This document shows, one piece after another, positions 34,604-45,273 of a DNA stretch of 61,653 nucleotides. The position numbers and the translations under genes are program-made. The DNA is from Sphingobacterium paludis (GTDB taxonomy: Bacteria > Bacteroidota > Bacteroidia > Sphingobacteriales > Sphingobacteriaceae), in the NCBI RefSeq assembly GCF_004364125.1, contig NZ_SNZV01000015.1, forward strand, positions 1-61,653, read 5' to 3'. Below the pieces are notes generated by a model that saw nothing but the letters and a program-made list of their open reading frames with translations, was not told the DNA's origin and did no database searches. Position 1 is the stretch's first letter. Every line of letters starts with the position of its first letter.

Positions 34604-36061
34604 ATGAAATCACATTTTACACCAGTCCTTTTTACCCTATTTTTGCTAATTTTTTTTAGCTATCTTGGTGTTGCGCAGCAAGCAAAACCGGCTGCTAAAA
34701 CCATTTTGAATACGAAAGCTAACGGATTTAGGGGTATCTGGTATATGATCCAGCCAACGGGAAATGAATATGCCTTTAAGTACAGTGGCGGTCTCGGAAC
34801 TTATCCTGCCAACCACCGGCCCTTTGCAATCTACTCCAAAGAATCCAACAGGACATTCTTCTGTTATGGGGGCACGGACGAGCGCAACAGCACCCTGCTG
34901 CACAGCGTATCCTATTATGACCACCGTACAAAAAAAGTAGCCAATCCCACCATCGTTCTCGATAAGAAGACCATCGATGCACATGACAATCCCGTAATCT
35001 CTATCGATGCATCGGGATACGTATGGATATTTTCCACTTCGCATGGCGTGGAGCGGCCCTCGTATATCTCTCGCTCAAAGAGACCATACGACATCGCGGA
35101 GTTCGAGCTTGTAGAGGCGACAGAAATAGTTGGCGGCATGAAAAAGCCGTTTACCAACTTCTCTTACTTTCAGGTGTATCATGACAAGGATAAAGGCTTC
35201 CTGGCGCTTTTTTCTAGGTACGATGCCAAACACCGCCGGGTGATAGGCTACAACACCAGTAAAGACGGTAAAAACTGGGATGAATGGAAGGTACTGGCAA
35301 ATATTGAGGGCGGTCACTATCAGGTGAGCGCATTGGCAGGCGGTAAGATTGGTGTAGCCTTTGATTTCCACCCCAATGGGAAGGGACTCGACTATCGTAC
35401 CAACCTCTATTATCTGGAGAGCTCGGACTGGGGGCAGTCTTGGCGAACCTTGGATCAGCAGCTGGTCGATGGTCCGTTGACCGAGCGCGAGAATATCGCC
35501 CTGGTGCAGGACTTCACGCCCGATAAGCTTAACAACTACCTGCTGGACATTAATTTCGATGAAAAGGGAAATCCATTGATCCTATCTGTTACCAGCAAAG
35601 GTCCGCAGCCCGGTCCGCAGAACGGTCCCCGGGACTGGCATCTTTTCCACGTGGGGAGGCGATCAAGCAAGTGGGTAAATACCGTGGTCACCTCCTCGGA
35701 CAGCAATTATGATATGGGTTCCATCTATAGCGAGGGAAAGTGGAGGGTGCGCATCATCGGACCAACAGAGACCGGTCCACAGGCCTTTAACCCCGGCGGG
35801 GAGATCGCCGCATGGGTAAGCCATGATGGTGGAGAACGCTGGAAACGCGAAAAACTACTTACCAGCAAAAGTGAGCGCAACCACGGCTACCTGCGCCGCC
35901 CAAATAATGCCATAAATGACTTCTATGGACTCTGGGCAGATGGAGATGGGCGCAAAGAGTCTATATCATACATCTATTTTACCAACAAAAAAGGCGAAGT
36001 ATTTAGGCTTCCCAGCAGCGGCACGACGGAATTGCTGACCCCAGAAAAGGTGAGAAAATAA
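34604..36061 (+). CDS. secreted BNR_4 beta-propeller protein, likely lyase or rhamnosidase-like
   Basis: A 485-residue protein with a signal peptide (LLIFFSYLGVAQQ) and the BNR_4 pattern from the start of the mature chain (NGFRGIWYMIQ...YSGGLGTYPANHRPFAIYS), with repeated HxxPVISIDASGYVWIF-type blades. Families with this fold include ulvan lyases (PL24/PL25), the rhamnose-glucuronate lyase PL42 and GH145. Next to a GH88 enzyme a uronate lyase is the best guess; the exact family cannot be settled by eye. It is the first gene of the plus-strand locus. Confidence 0.8.
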   Translation: MKSHFTPVLFTLFLLIFFSYLGVAQQAKPAAKTILNTKANGFRGIWYMIQPTGNEYAFKYSGGLGTYPANHRPFAIYSKESNRTFFCYGGTDERNSTLLHSVSYYDHRTKKVANPTIVLDKKTIDAHDNPVISIDASGYVWIFSTSHGVERPSYISRSKRPYDIAEFELVEATEIVGGMKKPFTNFSYFQVYHDKDKGFLALFSRYDAKHRRVIGYNTSKDGKNWDEWKVLANIEGGHYQVSALAGGKIGVAFDFHPNGKGLDYRTNLYYLESSDWGQSWRTLDQQLVDGPLTERENIALVQDFTPDKLNNYLLDINFDEKGNPLILSVTSKGPQPGPQNGPRDWHLFHVGRRSSKWVNTVVTSSDSNYDMGSIYSEGKWRVRIIGPTETGPQAFNPGGEIAAWVSHDGGERWKREKLLTSKSERNHGYLRRPNNAINDFYGLWADGDGRKESISYIYFTNKKGEVFRLPSSGTTELLTPEKVRK

Positions 36062-36098
36062 CCGAGAAAATATAGAGCTATACCAAATTGAAGAAACC

Positions 36099-37316
36099 AT
36101 GAACAAAGTACATCTTATAACCCTCTGTTTTTTACTAACGGCCATCTACGCGTTCAGTCCGCTAAAGGGGCAGGAGAAATTTACCCTGCAGCAGGCAGAT
36201 GCAAGTTTGCAGCATGCCGTGCAGCAGATCAAGGTGCTTGCCGAGCGCTCTGCCGAGGGGATGTTGCCAAAGACTTACGATAAGGGAAAAAATTTTGATT
36301 CCGAGTCGGGCTGGTGGACATCGGGTTTTTACCCCGGCACCCTTCTGTATCTATACGAATATTCCGGTGAGGAGTCGCTCCTTCACTTGGCCAGGGAAAA
36401 ACTGAGGCTGCTGGAGAAGGAGAAGTATAATACCACCACCCATGACCTGGGCTTTATGTTGTACTGCAGCTTTGGAAATGCCATGCGCATCACGGGCGAT
36501 ACCGCAGCTTACAGGGAGATCCTGCTGAAAGGAGCCGAGTCGCTGGCCACACGCTACAGCCCCATAACCAAGGCGATACGTTCTTGGGACTTCGATAACT
36601 TCCCGGTGATCATCGATAATATGATGAACCTCGAGTTTCTCAATAGCGCCTCGCGGTTAAGCGGTGATAGACACTTTGCCGATATTTCGGTTATCCACGC
36701 CAACACCACCATGTTGAACCACTACCGTAAGGATTATAGCTGTTACCATGTGGTGGACTATGATCCCAAAACCGGAAAGGTCATAAAGAAAAAAACAAAT
36801 CAAGGAGCCTTTGATGAGTCTGCCTGGGCCCGCGGGCAGGCATGGGGCCTGTACGGATACACGATGATGTACAGGGACACCGGCGATAGGAAGTACCTGA
36901 CATTTGCCAAAAAAATCGCCAGCTACATGCTCAAGCACCCCAATATGCCAAAAGACCTGATCGCCTATTGGGATTATGATGCGCCGGATCTACCTGACGA
37001 TAGCAAGTATGCCCAATATGTAGACTACCGCGATGTCTCGACCGCCTCATTAACCGCCTCGGCGCTGCTGGAGATGTCAACGATGGTCAAGGGCAAGCTC
37101 TCCCGATATTATAGGGAAACAGCTGAAAGGATCCTGTATAACCTGTCTACCGATCGCTATACCGCAAAGCAGGGCACCAATGGGGGCTTTCTGTTGATGC
37201 ATAGCGTCGGTTCCATACCTCACAACAGTGAGGTGGACGTGCCATTGAGCTACGCAGATTATTACTATGTCGAGGCGCTGCTGCGATACAAAAACTATTA
37301 TCACGCATCAAATTAA
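36099..37316 (+). CDS. GH88 unsaturated glucuronyl hydrolase
   Basis: A 405-residue secreted enzyme (signal to about GQE at 24-26) with the GH88 alpha6/alpha6 barrel. The two catalytic aspartates are visible: D116 in THDLGFM and D173 in VIIDNMMNLEF; GWWTSGFYPGTL and ESAWARGQAWGLYGY are also diagnostic. It hydrates the 4,5-unsaturated uronate left by a polysaccharide lyase, so its presence predicts a lyase in the same pathway. Confidence 0.92.
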   Translation: MNKVHLITLCFLLTAIYAFSPLKGQEKFTLQQADASLQHAVQQIKVLAERSAEGMLPKTYDKGKNFDSESGWWTSGFYPGTLLYLYEYSGEESLLHLAREKLRLLEKEKYNTTTHDLGFMLYCSFGNAMRITGDTAAYREILLKGAESLATRYSPITKAIRSWDFDNFPVIIDNMMNLEFLNSASRLSGDRHFADISVIHANTTMLNHYRKDYSCYHVVDYDPKTGKVIKKKTNQGAFDESAWARGQAWGLYGYTMMYRDTGDRKYLTFAKKIASYMLKHPNMPKDLIAYWDYDAPDLPDDSKYAQYVDYRDVSTASLTASALLEMSTMVKGKLSRYYRETAERILYNLSTDRYTAKQGTNGGFLLMHSVGSIPHNSEVDVPLSYADYYYVEALLRYKNYYHASN

Positions 37317-37323
37317 GGTTGTC

Positions 37324-38715
37324 ATGGGAATAAAGATCAAATATTTGGGACTGCTGGCCCTGCTGGTTTTCATCATGAGTGCCTCCCGATGTGCTGCCCA
37401 GCAGTTCGAAAGGAACTGGGGGTCGCTGGACGCTAGGCCTATACCAGCGTGGTGGTCAGAGGCCAAGTTCGGCATTTTTGTGCATTGGGGCCTTTATTCG
37501 GTGCCCGCCTACGCTCCGGTAGATGAGGTTGATGGTGTTTATGAGAAATATGCTGAGCACTACCTGATGCGTCTAATGGAAAAAAATAAGCTTTTTACCG
37601 CGTACCATACACAGCGCTATGGCGAAGGGGCAAGCTATGCCAACTTTGCACTTATGTTCCGCGCGCAGTCCTTCGAGCCTGAGAAATGGGCCGACCTTTT
37701 CAAAAGTTCAGGTGCGGGATATGTCGTGCTTACCTCCAAGCACCATGACGGGTTCTGTCTGTGGCCGAGTGCGCAGAGCAATGGCTGGAACAGCAAGGAC
37801 CTGGGACCAAAAAGGGATATAATTGGCGATCTATCGGCCGCTGTCCGCAACACGGGGCTGCGCTTTGGACTTTACTATTCGCTGCTGGAGTGGACCAATC
37901 CACTTTACAGCGCAGGAGATATGGATGCTTGGGCGAGCGGCCATATGATCCCGCAGATGAAAGACCTCGTGGAGCGCTACCGTCCGGAAGTATTCTTTGC
38001 CGACGGAGAGTGGGACTATACCAGCGAGCAGCTTAAGAGTACGACTTTCCTGCAGTGGCTGTACAATGAATCCTCGGTCAAAAACACCATTGTTATCAAC
38101 GACAGATGGGGTAAAGAGACCCGCAGTAAGCATGGCGGGTATTATACCACGGAGTACGATCTTATAGGCGATACGCTGACCAGCGGCAGCATCGAGCACC
38201 CTTGGGAAGAGAGCCGCGGGATCGGTACCTCCTATGGCTACAATAAGTTCGAGACGACAGCCCATTATTTTTCGGGCAAGCAGTTGATCGATCTGTTGAT
38301 CGAGAAGGTCAGCGGTGGGGGCAATTTGCTGCTGAACGTCGGCCCGGATGCTGATGGTTTGATACCGGTGGTGATGCAGGAGCGTTTGCTGGCAATAGGT
38401 CAGTGGCTGGCCGTCAATGGTGAGGCTATCTATGGGACCACTGCCTGGCACGAACGCCCCAAGCAGCAGGACCGAGGTATATACTTCACCAAAAAAGGCG
38501 GTGACATCTATGTTATCTGTACGAAATGGCCCCAAGGGGAGATCAGCGTACCAGGGTTGGGCAAGCGTGTGAAGAAAGTGCAGATGCTAGGTACGGATAT
38601 CCCGGTACGTTTTAAGGTGGGCAAGGGCCAGTTGCGGATCACCCCCCCGGCGATCAATCCTGCTACGGCTCCCTGCGTGCATGCCTGGGCCTTTAAGCTC
38701 ACTCTGGCGCCCTAG
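37324..38715 (+). CDS. GH29 alpha-L-fucosidase, first copy
   Basis: Start taken at the ATG at 37324 (MGIKIKYLGLLAL), 463 residues with a signal peptide ending near AAQ. The GH29 barrel shows KFGIFVHWGLYSVPAY, LTSKHHDGFCLW (139-147) and the nucleophile region VFFADGEWD, with D227 in the nucleophile position. The C-terminal beta domain is present. It removes alpha-linked L-fucose. It sits 7 bases after the GH88 stop. Confidence 0.92.
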   Translation: MGIKIKYLGLLALLVFIMSASRCAAQQFERNWGSLDARPIPAWWSEAKFGIFVHWGLYSVPAYAPVDEVDGVYEKYAEHYLMRLMEKNKLFTAYHTQRYGEGASYANFALMFRAQSFEPEKWADLFKSSGAGYVVLTSKHHDGFCLWPSAQSNGWNSKDLGPKRDIIGDLSAAVRNTGLRFGLYYSLLEWTNPLYSAGDMDAWASGHMIPQMKDLVERYRPEVFFADGEWDYTSEQLKSTTFLQWLYNESSVKNTIVINDRWGKETRSKHGGYYTTEYDLIGDTLTSGSIEHPWEESRGIGTSYGYNKFETTAHYFSGKQLIDLLIEKVSGGGNLLLNVGPDADGLIPVVMQERLLAIGQWLAVNGEAIYGTTAWHERPKQQDRGIYFTKKGGDIYVICTKWPQGEISVPGLGKRVKKVQMLGTDIPVRFKVGKGQLRITPPAINPATAPCVHAWAFKLTLAP

Positions 38716-38748
38716 ATGGATAGGACGTTGTGACGAGCGCTAACCAAT

Positions 38749-40122
38749 ATGAAAAACATACCTATGAGAAGATACCTAACAAAAACATTGCTTTTATGCA
38801 GCCTGGGCTTTGGAGCCGCGGCGCAGGAGCTTCCTGTCCCCAACAAAGTGCAGCTGGATTGGCAGAAATTGGAGACTACCGCTTTTATACATTTCACGGT
38901 CAACACCTATACCGGGAAGGAATGGGGCGACGGGACCGAGGATCCCTCGATTTTCAATCCTGTGGATTTCGATGCCGATAAGATGATCAGGATCCTGAAG
39001 GAGACGGGATTCAAGATGGCAATCATTACGGCAAAACATCACGATGGATTTTGCCTCTGGCCGACGGCCTACACCGACCATTCGGTCAAAAAAAGCCCAT
39101 GGAAAAATGGACAGGGAGATATTGTAAGGGAGATCGAGCAGGCATGCCGCAAGCATGGTATACAATTTGGATTCTATCTATCTCCCTGGGATCAGAACCA
39201 TCCCAGCTATGGTACCCCTGCCTACAACTCCTTTTACAAAAGCCAGCTTAGGGAGCTATTGACCAACTACGGCGAAATCGCCGAGGTGTGGTTCGATGGT
39301 GCCAAGGATAAGAAAGCGGTGGATATGGAGTACGATTTTCAGGCTTACTGGGCGCTGGTGCGTGAGCTGCAGCCCGCAGCGGTGATATTTTCGGACGTAG
39401 GTCCCGATGTCCGCTGGGTGGGCAATGAAAAAGGGGTAGCCGGGGATACGATGTGGTCAACCATAAACATCAGGCCCGAGGATGCGCCGGGCAAGATGTC
39501 GCCGGCATACCTGAATGTCGGAGACCCCGAAGGCAGCCTCTGGATCCCCACGGAAACGGATGTTTCGATCCGCCCCGGTTGGTTTTACCATAGCGAGGAA
39601 GATGATATGGTGCGCTCTCCGAAAAATCTGGTAGATCTTTACTACAGCTCGGTGGGCCGCAATAGCCTGCTGCTGCTCAACATACCGCCCAACAAGCAGG
39701 GGAACTTCGCCCTGAAGGATGTGGAGAACCTCTACGCTTTTCGGGCCATACTTGATGAGACCTTTAAGACAGATCTGGCCAGTGGCAAAGTCGACCGTGC
39801 CCTGAGCGATAGGCGTTTGGATAGTTACCTCGAGCTGAGCCAGGGCAAGGCCCTGGAGACGGACCTAAAAAAGGAGGTTTCCTTTGATCGGATCCTTCTG
39901 CAGGAGAATATTGCCCAAGGGCAGCACAGCGCCCAGGGTCTTATCGAATATTGGGACGGTAGCACATGGGAGGAGCTTGCGCAGTTCACTACGATCGGTT
40001 ACAAGCGCCTGTTGAAAGTACCCCTTACCAAGACCCGCAAGATCAGGGTAACGATCAATCAGGCACTACAGCCTGTCCAGCTTGCTGAGATAGGGCTGTA
40101 TAAGGCATCCGAAAAAGAATAG
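38749..40122 (+). CDS. GH29 alpha-L-fucosidase with C-terminal CBM32-like domain
   Basis: A 457-residue secreted enzyme. AIITAKHHDGFCLW and the nucleophile region EVWFDGAKD (D183) define GH29. Residues about 345-455 (LDSYLELSQGKALETDLKKEVSFDRILLQE...KIRVTI) look like a discoidin/CBM32 module. It is only distantly similar to the first fucosidase, so the two probably act on different fucose linkages. A methionine at residue 6 is an alternative start. Confidence 0.92.
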   Translation: MKNIPMRRYLTKTLLLCSLGFGAAAQELPVPNKVQLDWQKLETTAFIHFTVNTYTGKEWGDGTEDPSIFNPVDFDADKMIRILKETGFKMAIITAKHHDGFCLWPTAYTDHSVKKSPWKNGQGDIVREIEQACRKHGIQFGFYLSPWDQNHPSYGTPAYNSFYKSQLRELLTNYGEIAEVWFDGAKDKKAVDMEYDFQAYWALVRELQPAAVIFSDVGPDVRWVGNEKGVAGDTMWSTINIRPEDAPGKMSPAYLNVGDPEGSLWIPTETDVSIRPGWFYHSEEDDMVRSPKNLVDLYYSSVGRNSLLLLNIPPNKQGNFALKDVENLYAFRAILDETFKTDLASGKVDRALSDRRLDSYLELSQGKALETDLKKEVSFDRILLQENIAQGQHSAQGLIEYWDGSTWEELAQFTTIGYKRLLKVPLTKTRKIRVTINQALQPVQLAEIGLYKASEKE

Positions 40123-40179
40123 AATAGCCCACGGGGGCAAATAGAAGAATAATCCATTATAAACCAATTCAATAAACAT

Positions 40180-43100
40180 ATGATGTATACAACAACGAAG
40201 CTCTGGCTAGGAAGGTTGGGTGCTGGTTCGTGGTTTGTTTTCCATAGTATCGGCCTAATCGCCCATGAAAGCCACACTGCCGCAGCAGGCATCGAGATCG
40301 ATGTGCCCGGCAAGACCGATGATCGATCGGTCACAGCGCGTACCTATCTGCCCTATCAGCAGACTACCCGTATCCAGGGTAGGGTCGTTGATGAGGCGGG
40401 CACTGTACTTGCCGGTGTGGGCATACGCCTTCGGGGGGGCAACGTAACAACGGTAAGTGATGTCGATGGAAATTTTGTCATAAATGTACCCCAGAAAACA
40501 GGTACGCTGGATTTTACCTATATCGGCTTTCTGGATCTCGGACAGCCTTTTAGCGATGGGCAGACCGTGCTGAACGTTACCCTGCGTCCGGACGTATCGG
40601 CCATCGACGAGGTCGTCGTGGTGGGCTACGGCACGCAAAAGAAGGTCAACCTGACCGGGGCCGTGGCCAGCGTGACCTTTGATGAGAAGATCAACAGCAG
40701 GGCGATCTCCAACGTTTCCACCGCCTTGAACGGACTTCTTCCCGGACTTGCCGTCAACCAGTCCAGCGGGATGGCGGGGAACAACAACTCGCGGCTGCTT
40801 GTTCGCGGGCTGGGGACGGTCAATGGGGACAGTGGTCCATTGATCGTGGTGGATGGCATGCCCGATGTGAACATCAACAGGTTGAACATGCAGGACATCG
40901 AAAGCGTATCGGTGCTCAAAGATGCAGCCTCCTCGTCGGTCTACGGATCGCGCGCTTCGAATGGCGTTATCCTGATCACCACGAAATCCGGCGCCGGGAA
41001 AAAGCCGACGCTGACGTTCAATATGAGCCTGGCCACCCAGAAGCCCACAAATGCGATCGGGTTTATGGCCGATTATCCCCGCTCGCTGATGGTGTTCCGC
41101 AACGGCGAGTCCATGCGAAACTCGTACGCCAACGCCAGGTACCGCTATGGTACCATCGAGGAGTGGATGGCTCTGGGCATGATCGACCCCCTCAATTACC
41201 CGAATACAGACTGGTTCGACCTTGTCATCAGGGATGGGGTACAGCAGAATTACAATATTTCGGCAAATGGGGGCAACGATGTTTCGAATTTCTATATCTC
41301 GGCTGGTGTGCTCGATGAACGCGGACTGCAGGTAGGCAACGATTTCAAGCGTTACAATGCGCGCGTGAACTACGACTATAAGATCCGTAAGAATATCAAC
41401 GTGGGTGCCAAGATCAATGGTGACTGGTCCGACTACAGATTCCCCATCGACGCTGGTTTCACCGGTGGCAGCCGCGGTACTGGCGGATATGACCTTCGCT
41501 TTGCCGTTCCGGGCATCACGCCCTACGATCCGGTGACGGGATACTATGGCGGGGCAATGGCATACGGCGAAGATATACAGGTTTTCAATCCGCTGTCCGT
41601 TTATAACAACGAGATTTCAAAGAGAAACCAAAAGCAGTTCAATGGGGTTTTTTTCGTGAACTGGGAGCCTATCGAAGGATTAAAGGGTAGCATTGACTAC
41701 TCCCTGAATTATGGAGACCAGTTTACCGTAAAGGCAGACATCCCCAACCAAGCATACAATTTTCAACAAAATAGGATGACCGGACGCTATTATGTGCTTG
41801 ATAATGCCGGAGTGGAGAATACCACCTCCAGCAATTACAAGACCATGGCCAGCGCACGTGTGAGCTACAACAAGAAGATCACGACCGACCATGAGATGAC
41901 CATTTTGGGCGTCTACAGTGAGGAGTTCTGGCATACGCGCAATCAGTTCGGCTCGCGCTTGGACCGCCTGCACCCCTCGCTCGAGGAGTTGAATGCGGCG
42001 CTGCCGACCACGCAGGTTGCTACGGGCAGCTCATCGAAGGAAGGCCTACGCTCGTACATAGGACGCTTGAACTACAGCGCCTTTCAGAAATATCTTTTGG
42101 AAGCAAATTTCAGGTATGATGGATCTTCAAAATTTTATCCAGGGCATCAGTGGGGCTTCTTTCCTTCGGCATCTGTCGGTTGGCGATTTACCGAGGAGAG
42201 CTTCCTGAAGGTGCTTAAGGATATCGGGATCGAAAGCGGAAAGCTCCGTGGGAGCTATGGAAGCTTGGGGAACAATAATATCGTCACTAACCTGTACGAA
42301 CAGCGCGAAGTCCTCACCCAGTACAATTACCTGTTGAATACCACAGGATCTGCGACCATATATAGGGGCTTTGGCAATGACCGTCTGATAAACCGCGCTT
42401 TCAGCTGGGAGAAGACCAATGTGATGAACATCGGGCTGGACTTCGTGGTACTCAGCAACAGGCTGTCTGCAGAGTTCGACTATTATGACCGCGTGACCAA
42501 GGGTATGGCCGAGAATTTCGATATCTCCATGCACATCTCTGGTATGTACAGGGCACCGCGCCATAATATCGGCCAGATGCGCAACAGGGGGATCGAGGGA
42601 AATCTGACCTGGACCGATAAGAAGGGCGATTTTTCATACAGGCTGAATCTCAATGCCTCCTACAACCGCAATAGATTGGAAAATTGGGGGCAGCAGCTTC
42701 TGCGTGGGCAGACCTTCATTGATATGCCCTATGGCTTCCTGTACAGTTACGAAGATATAGGTATCGCCAAAGACTGGCAGGATGTGTACAACGCCACCCC
42801 GCAGGATATCGCGCCGGGCGATCTTATCCGCCTGGATCTCAACGGCGACGGACGTATCGATGGAAATGACCAGAAGGCCTACCCCAATACGCAGCGCAGC
42901 ATGCCGCATACCAATTTTGCGCTCAACTCGAGTTTCAGCTACAAGGGCTTTGATCTGAACCTCCAGCTGCAGGGTGCCGCCGGTAGGAAGGATTTCTGGC
43001 TGACCCAGTACAATGTGCTGGACATCGGTCCCCGCTATGCCGCCTCTTGGGACCATTGGGAGAAGCCCTGGAGTGTGGAGAATAGGGATGGTGAATGGCC

Positions 43101-43374
43101 GCGCCTGAACGGTGCGGGATCTAATGTGAGCACCACGAGCTTCTGGCTGGACAACCTGAGCTACCTGCGTATCCGCAATGTACAGGTGGGATACAATGTT
43201 CCCTCAGCCCTGCTGAGCCGAGCAAAACTCAACAGCTTCAGGATCTTCTTCTCGGCGGAAAACTTGCATACGTTTACCTCGTACCGTGGACTGGATCCCG
43301 AATCAACAGGCAGCATGAACGATGTCTATCCCTTGGTGAAAGCGTTTTCACTGGGTTTGAATATTAACCTTTAA
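40180..43374 (+). CDS. susC: SusC/RagA-type TonB-dependent transporter
   Basis: 1064 residues: N-terminal leader, a CarboxypepD-reg-like domain (about 65-130, RIQGRVVDEAGTVLAGVGIRLRGG), a TonB-box region (DEVVVVGYGTQKKVNLTGAV), the plug with the SusC signature (DVNINRLNMQDIESVSVLKDAASSSVYGSRASNGVI) and a 22-strand barrel ending in LGLNINL. It imports oligosaccharides across the outer membrane with SusD, encoded 2 bases downstream. The first 40 residues are an unusual signal, so an internal start is possible. Confidence 0.95.
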   Translation: MMYTTTKLWLGRLGAGSWFVFHSIGLIAHESHTAAAGIEIDVPGKTDDRSVTARTYLPYQQTTRIQGRVVDEAGTVLAGVGIRLRGGNVTTVSDVDGNFVINVPQKTGTLDFTYIGFLDLGQPFSDGQTVLNVTLRPDVSAIDEVVVVGYGTQKKVNLTGAVASVTFDEKINSRAISNVSTALNGLLPGLAVNQSSGMAGNNNSRLLVRGLGTVNGDSGPLIVVDGMPDVNINRLNMQDIESVSVLKDAASSSVYGSRASNGVILITTKSGAGKKPTLTFNMSLATQKPTNAIGFMADYPRSLMVFRNGESMRNSYANARYRYGTIEEWMALGMIDPLNYPNTDWFDLVIRDGVQQNYNISANGGNDVSNFYISAGVLDERGLQVGNDFKRYNARVNYDYKIRKNINVGAKINGDWSDYRFPIDAGFTGGSRGTGGYDLRFAVPGITPYDPVTGYYGGAMAYGEDIQVFNPLSVYNNEISKRNQKQFNGVFFVNWEPIEGLKGSIDYSLNYGDQFTVKADIPNQAYNFQQNRMTGRYYVLDNAGVENTTSSNYKTMASARVSYNKKITTDHEMTILGVYSEEFWHTRNQFGSRLDRLHPSLEELNAALPTTQVATGSSSKEGLRSYIGRLNYSAFQKYLLEANFRYDGSSKFYPGHQWGFFPSASVGWRFTEESFLKVLKDIGIESGKLRGSYGSLGNNNIVTNLYEQREVLTQYNYLLNTTGSATIYRGFGNDRLINRAFSWEKTNVMNIGLDFVVLSNRLSAEFDYYDRVTKGMAENFDISMHISGMYRAPRHNIGQMRNRGIEGNLTWTDKKGDFSYRLNLNASYNRNRLENWGQQLLRGQTFIDMPYGFLYSYEDIGIAKDWQDVYNATPQDIAPGDLIRLDLNGDGRIDGNDQKAYPNTQRSMPHTNFALNSSFSYKGFDLNLQLQGAAGRKDFWLTQYNVLDIGPRYAASWDHWEKPWSVENRDGEWPRLNGAGSNVSTTSFWLDNLSYLRIRNVQVGYNVPSALLSRAKLNSFRIFFSAENLHTFTSYRGLDPESTGSMNDVYPLVKAFSLGLNINL

Positions 43375-43376
43375 CA

Positions 43377-45239
43377 ATGATGGATATGAAAAATCTATAT
43401 AGAGTGGCTGTTTGCTTTTTTATCGCTGCACCGGTGTTCTTCGCCTCCTGCGTGAAGGATCTCCTGGACCAGCAGGCAACCACCGAGCTGGACGCCAAGG
43501 TGTTTTGGCAGAACGAGGCCGACGCCACTAGCGGTCTGATGGGTATGTATGCCAATATCAAGCCGCTTTTCAACAAAGACTATTTTTATGACGGTATGGG
43601 CGAGTATGTACGTACCAGATCGATAAGCAGCCTCTCCTCGGGGACTTTTACCGCCGGGCTGGCCTATTATACCGGAAATACCAATGGCCATTACAATCCT
43701 CACGGCTATGGCTCAGCATTTGATAACATGTACCGGTTCCTGTTCGGAGGGGTAAACAGGGCGAATTACGTTATTGATAATGTTAACCAGATGTTGCCGC
43801 GCTATCCCGGATCGGTGGAAAACCTGGAGATAATCATTGCCGAGGCCAGGATGATGAGGGCACTGGTGTATTTCAGGCTTATCAGCATGTGGGGAGATGT
43901 CCCCTACCTTGATGAAACTATTACCGATAATGCACAGGTCGCTGAGATTGCCCGTACGCCCATTGAAGAGGTAAAGAACCGGATCTTGGCTGACCTAGAC
44001 TATGCCATCGAGAAGCTTCCTGTTGCTGCGGTGCAGCCCGACCGTATGAGCCGTCCTGCCGCCCTGGCGCTGCGTGGAAAGGTCAATCTGTTCTGGGGCA
44101 GCTGGAATAAGCATGGTTGGCCAGAGCTAGATACCTTTGAGCCCAGCAGCGCGAAGGCCGATGAGGCATTCCGTGCGGCAGCGGTAGATTTCAAGAGGGT
44201 CATTTCCGAGTTTGGGCTTGCCCTGTTCCGTAATGGTGCCCCAGGGGAAACAGATGCTTTGGGGAAGGCCGATAAGCTTCCAAACTATTATTACTTGTTT
44301 CTGCCAAGTGCCAACAATGCTAATGAGAACCTGATCGGCTTTACCCATGGGGGAATAGGCTCGGGGCTCAGTGAAAAGATGATGCGTGATTTTGGGAACA
44401 GGGATACCGAAAACTCGGAGGTCAACATCTCTCCATCCTATTGGATTGCCGACCGTTACCAGTCGACCATCACCGGGGACTTCCTGCCAGCGATGGAGCG
44501 CCTCAATCCGAATAATGTGCCTGATGCGCGCACAAGGGTCAATTCCGCACTCAACCCACAGAGCTACGCCAATCGCGATTACCGGATGAAGGCCACGATC
44601 TTATGGGAGTACGAGGTAATGCAGGGTATGACCGCGCTGCAATCTACCCGTTTCTTTCCGATGGTGTACCAAAACCAGGGGGGGGTGGTGAATATCGGCG
44701 GACAACAGTTTACCACCATCCGCTACAACTCTGGCACAAATTCAGGTTTGCTGTTCCGCAAATTTGTGCGCAACTACCCTGGGCAAGGGCGTGAAGAGGG
44801 TAACTACACCTGGCCGGTGATCCGGCTAGCCGATGTTTACCTGATGTATGCCGAAGCATCCAATGAGGCCTTTGGGCCGCAAGCCGATGCGGTGGATCTG
44901 GTAAACAAGATCCGCGCACGCGGAAACCTGCCAGCACTTAAGCCGGAAAAATATGCCAGCAGCTCGAGCTTCTTCGATGCCATCGAGCAGGAGCGGATTA
45001 TTGAGCTCATCGGTGAAGGGCACCGTTTTTTCGATATCCGGCGCTGGCGTAAGATCGAGGCGTTCTGGGGGCAGCCCTACGGGCCGGGACGCACGACGAC
45101 CAACAGCTGGGGGAACAGTGTGACCACCTATTTCCAGAATGCGAGCGAGCGCGTCTACCAGCAGTGTTATATCTTGCGTATCCCGGAGTCCGAGCGTGAC
45201 CGTAACCCCAAGCTGACGCAAAACTGGCCATTTTTATAG
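43377..45239 (+). CDS. susD: SusD/RagB-type glycan-binding lipoprotein
   Basis: A 620-residue lipoprotein; the lipobox FFASC puts the lipidated cysteine near residue 25. The SusD start (KDLLDQQATTELDAKVFWQNEADA), the TPR-like helices and the C-terminal EQERIIELIGEGHRFFDIRRW are all present. It caps the SusC barrel and binds the glycan at the cell surface. Confidence 0.95.
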   Translation: MMDMKNLYRVAVCFFIAAPVFFASCVKDLLDQQATTELDAKVFWQNEADATSGLMGMYANIKPLFNKDYFYDGMGEYVRTRSISSLSSGTFTAGLAYYTGNTNGHYNPHGYGSAFDNMYRFLFGGVNRANYVIDNVNQMLPRYPGSVENLEIIIAEARMMRALVYFRLISMWGDVPYLDETITDNAQVAEIARTPIEEVKNRILADLDYAIEKLPVAAVQPDRMSRPAALALRGKVNLFWGSWNKHGWPELDTFEPSSAKADEAFRAAAVDFKRVISEFGLALFRNGAPGETDALGKADKLPNYYYLFLPSANNANENLIGFTHGGIGSGLSEKMMRDFGNRDTENSEVNISPSYWIADRYQSTITGDFLPAMERLNPNNVPDARTRVNSALNPQSYANRDYRMKATILWEYEVMQGMTALQSTRFFPMVYQNQGGVVNIGGQQFTTIRYNSGTNSGLLFRKFVRNYPGQGREEGNYTWPVIRLADVYLMYAEASNEAFGPQADAVDLVNKIRARGNLPALKPEKYASSSSFFDAIEQERIIELIGEGHRFFDIRRWRKIEAFWGQPYGPGRTTTNSWGNSVTTYFQNASERVYQQCYILRIPESERDRNPKLTQNWPFL

Positions 45240-45273
45240 AGAGAACATTATGATAACCTTAACATTAACAGTC

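Noticed and set aside
37831..38535. 234-residue minus-strand frame inside the first fucosidase gene
   Set aside because: It is the antisense shadow of a GC-rich, well-supported GH29 gene; no domain is visible.
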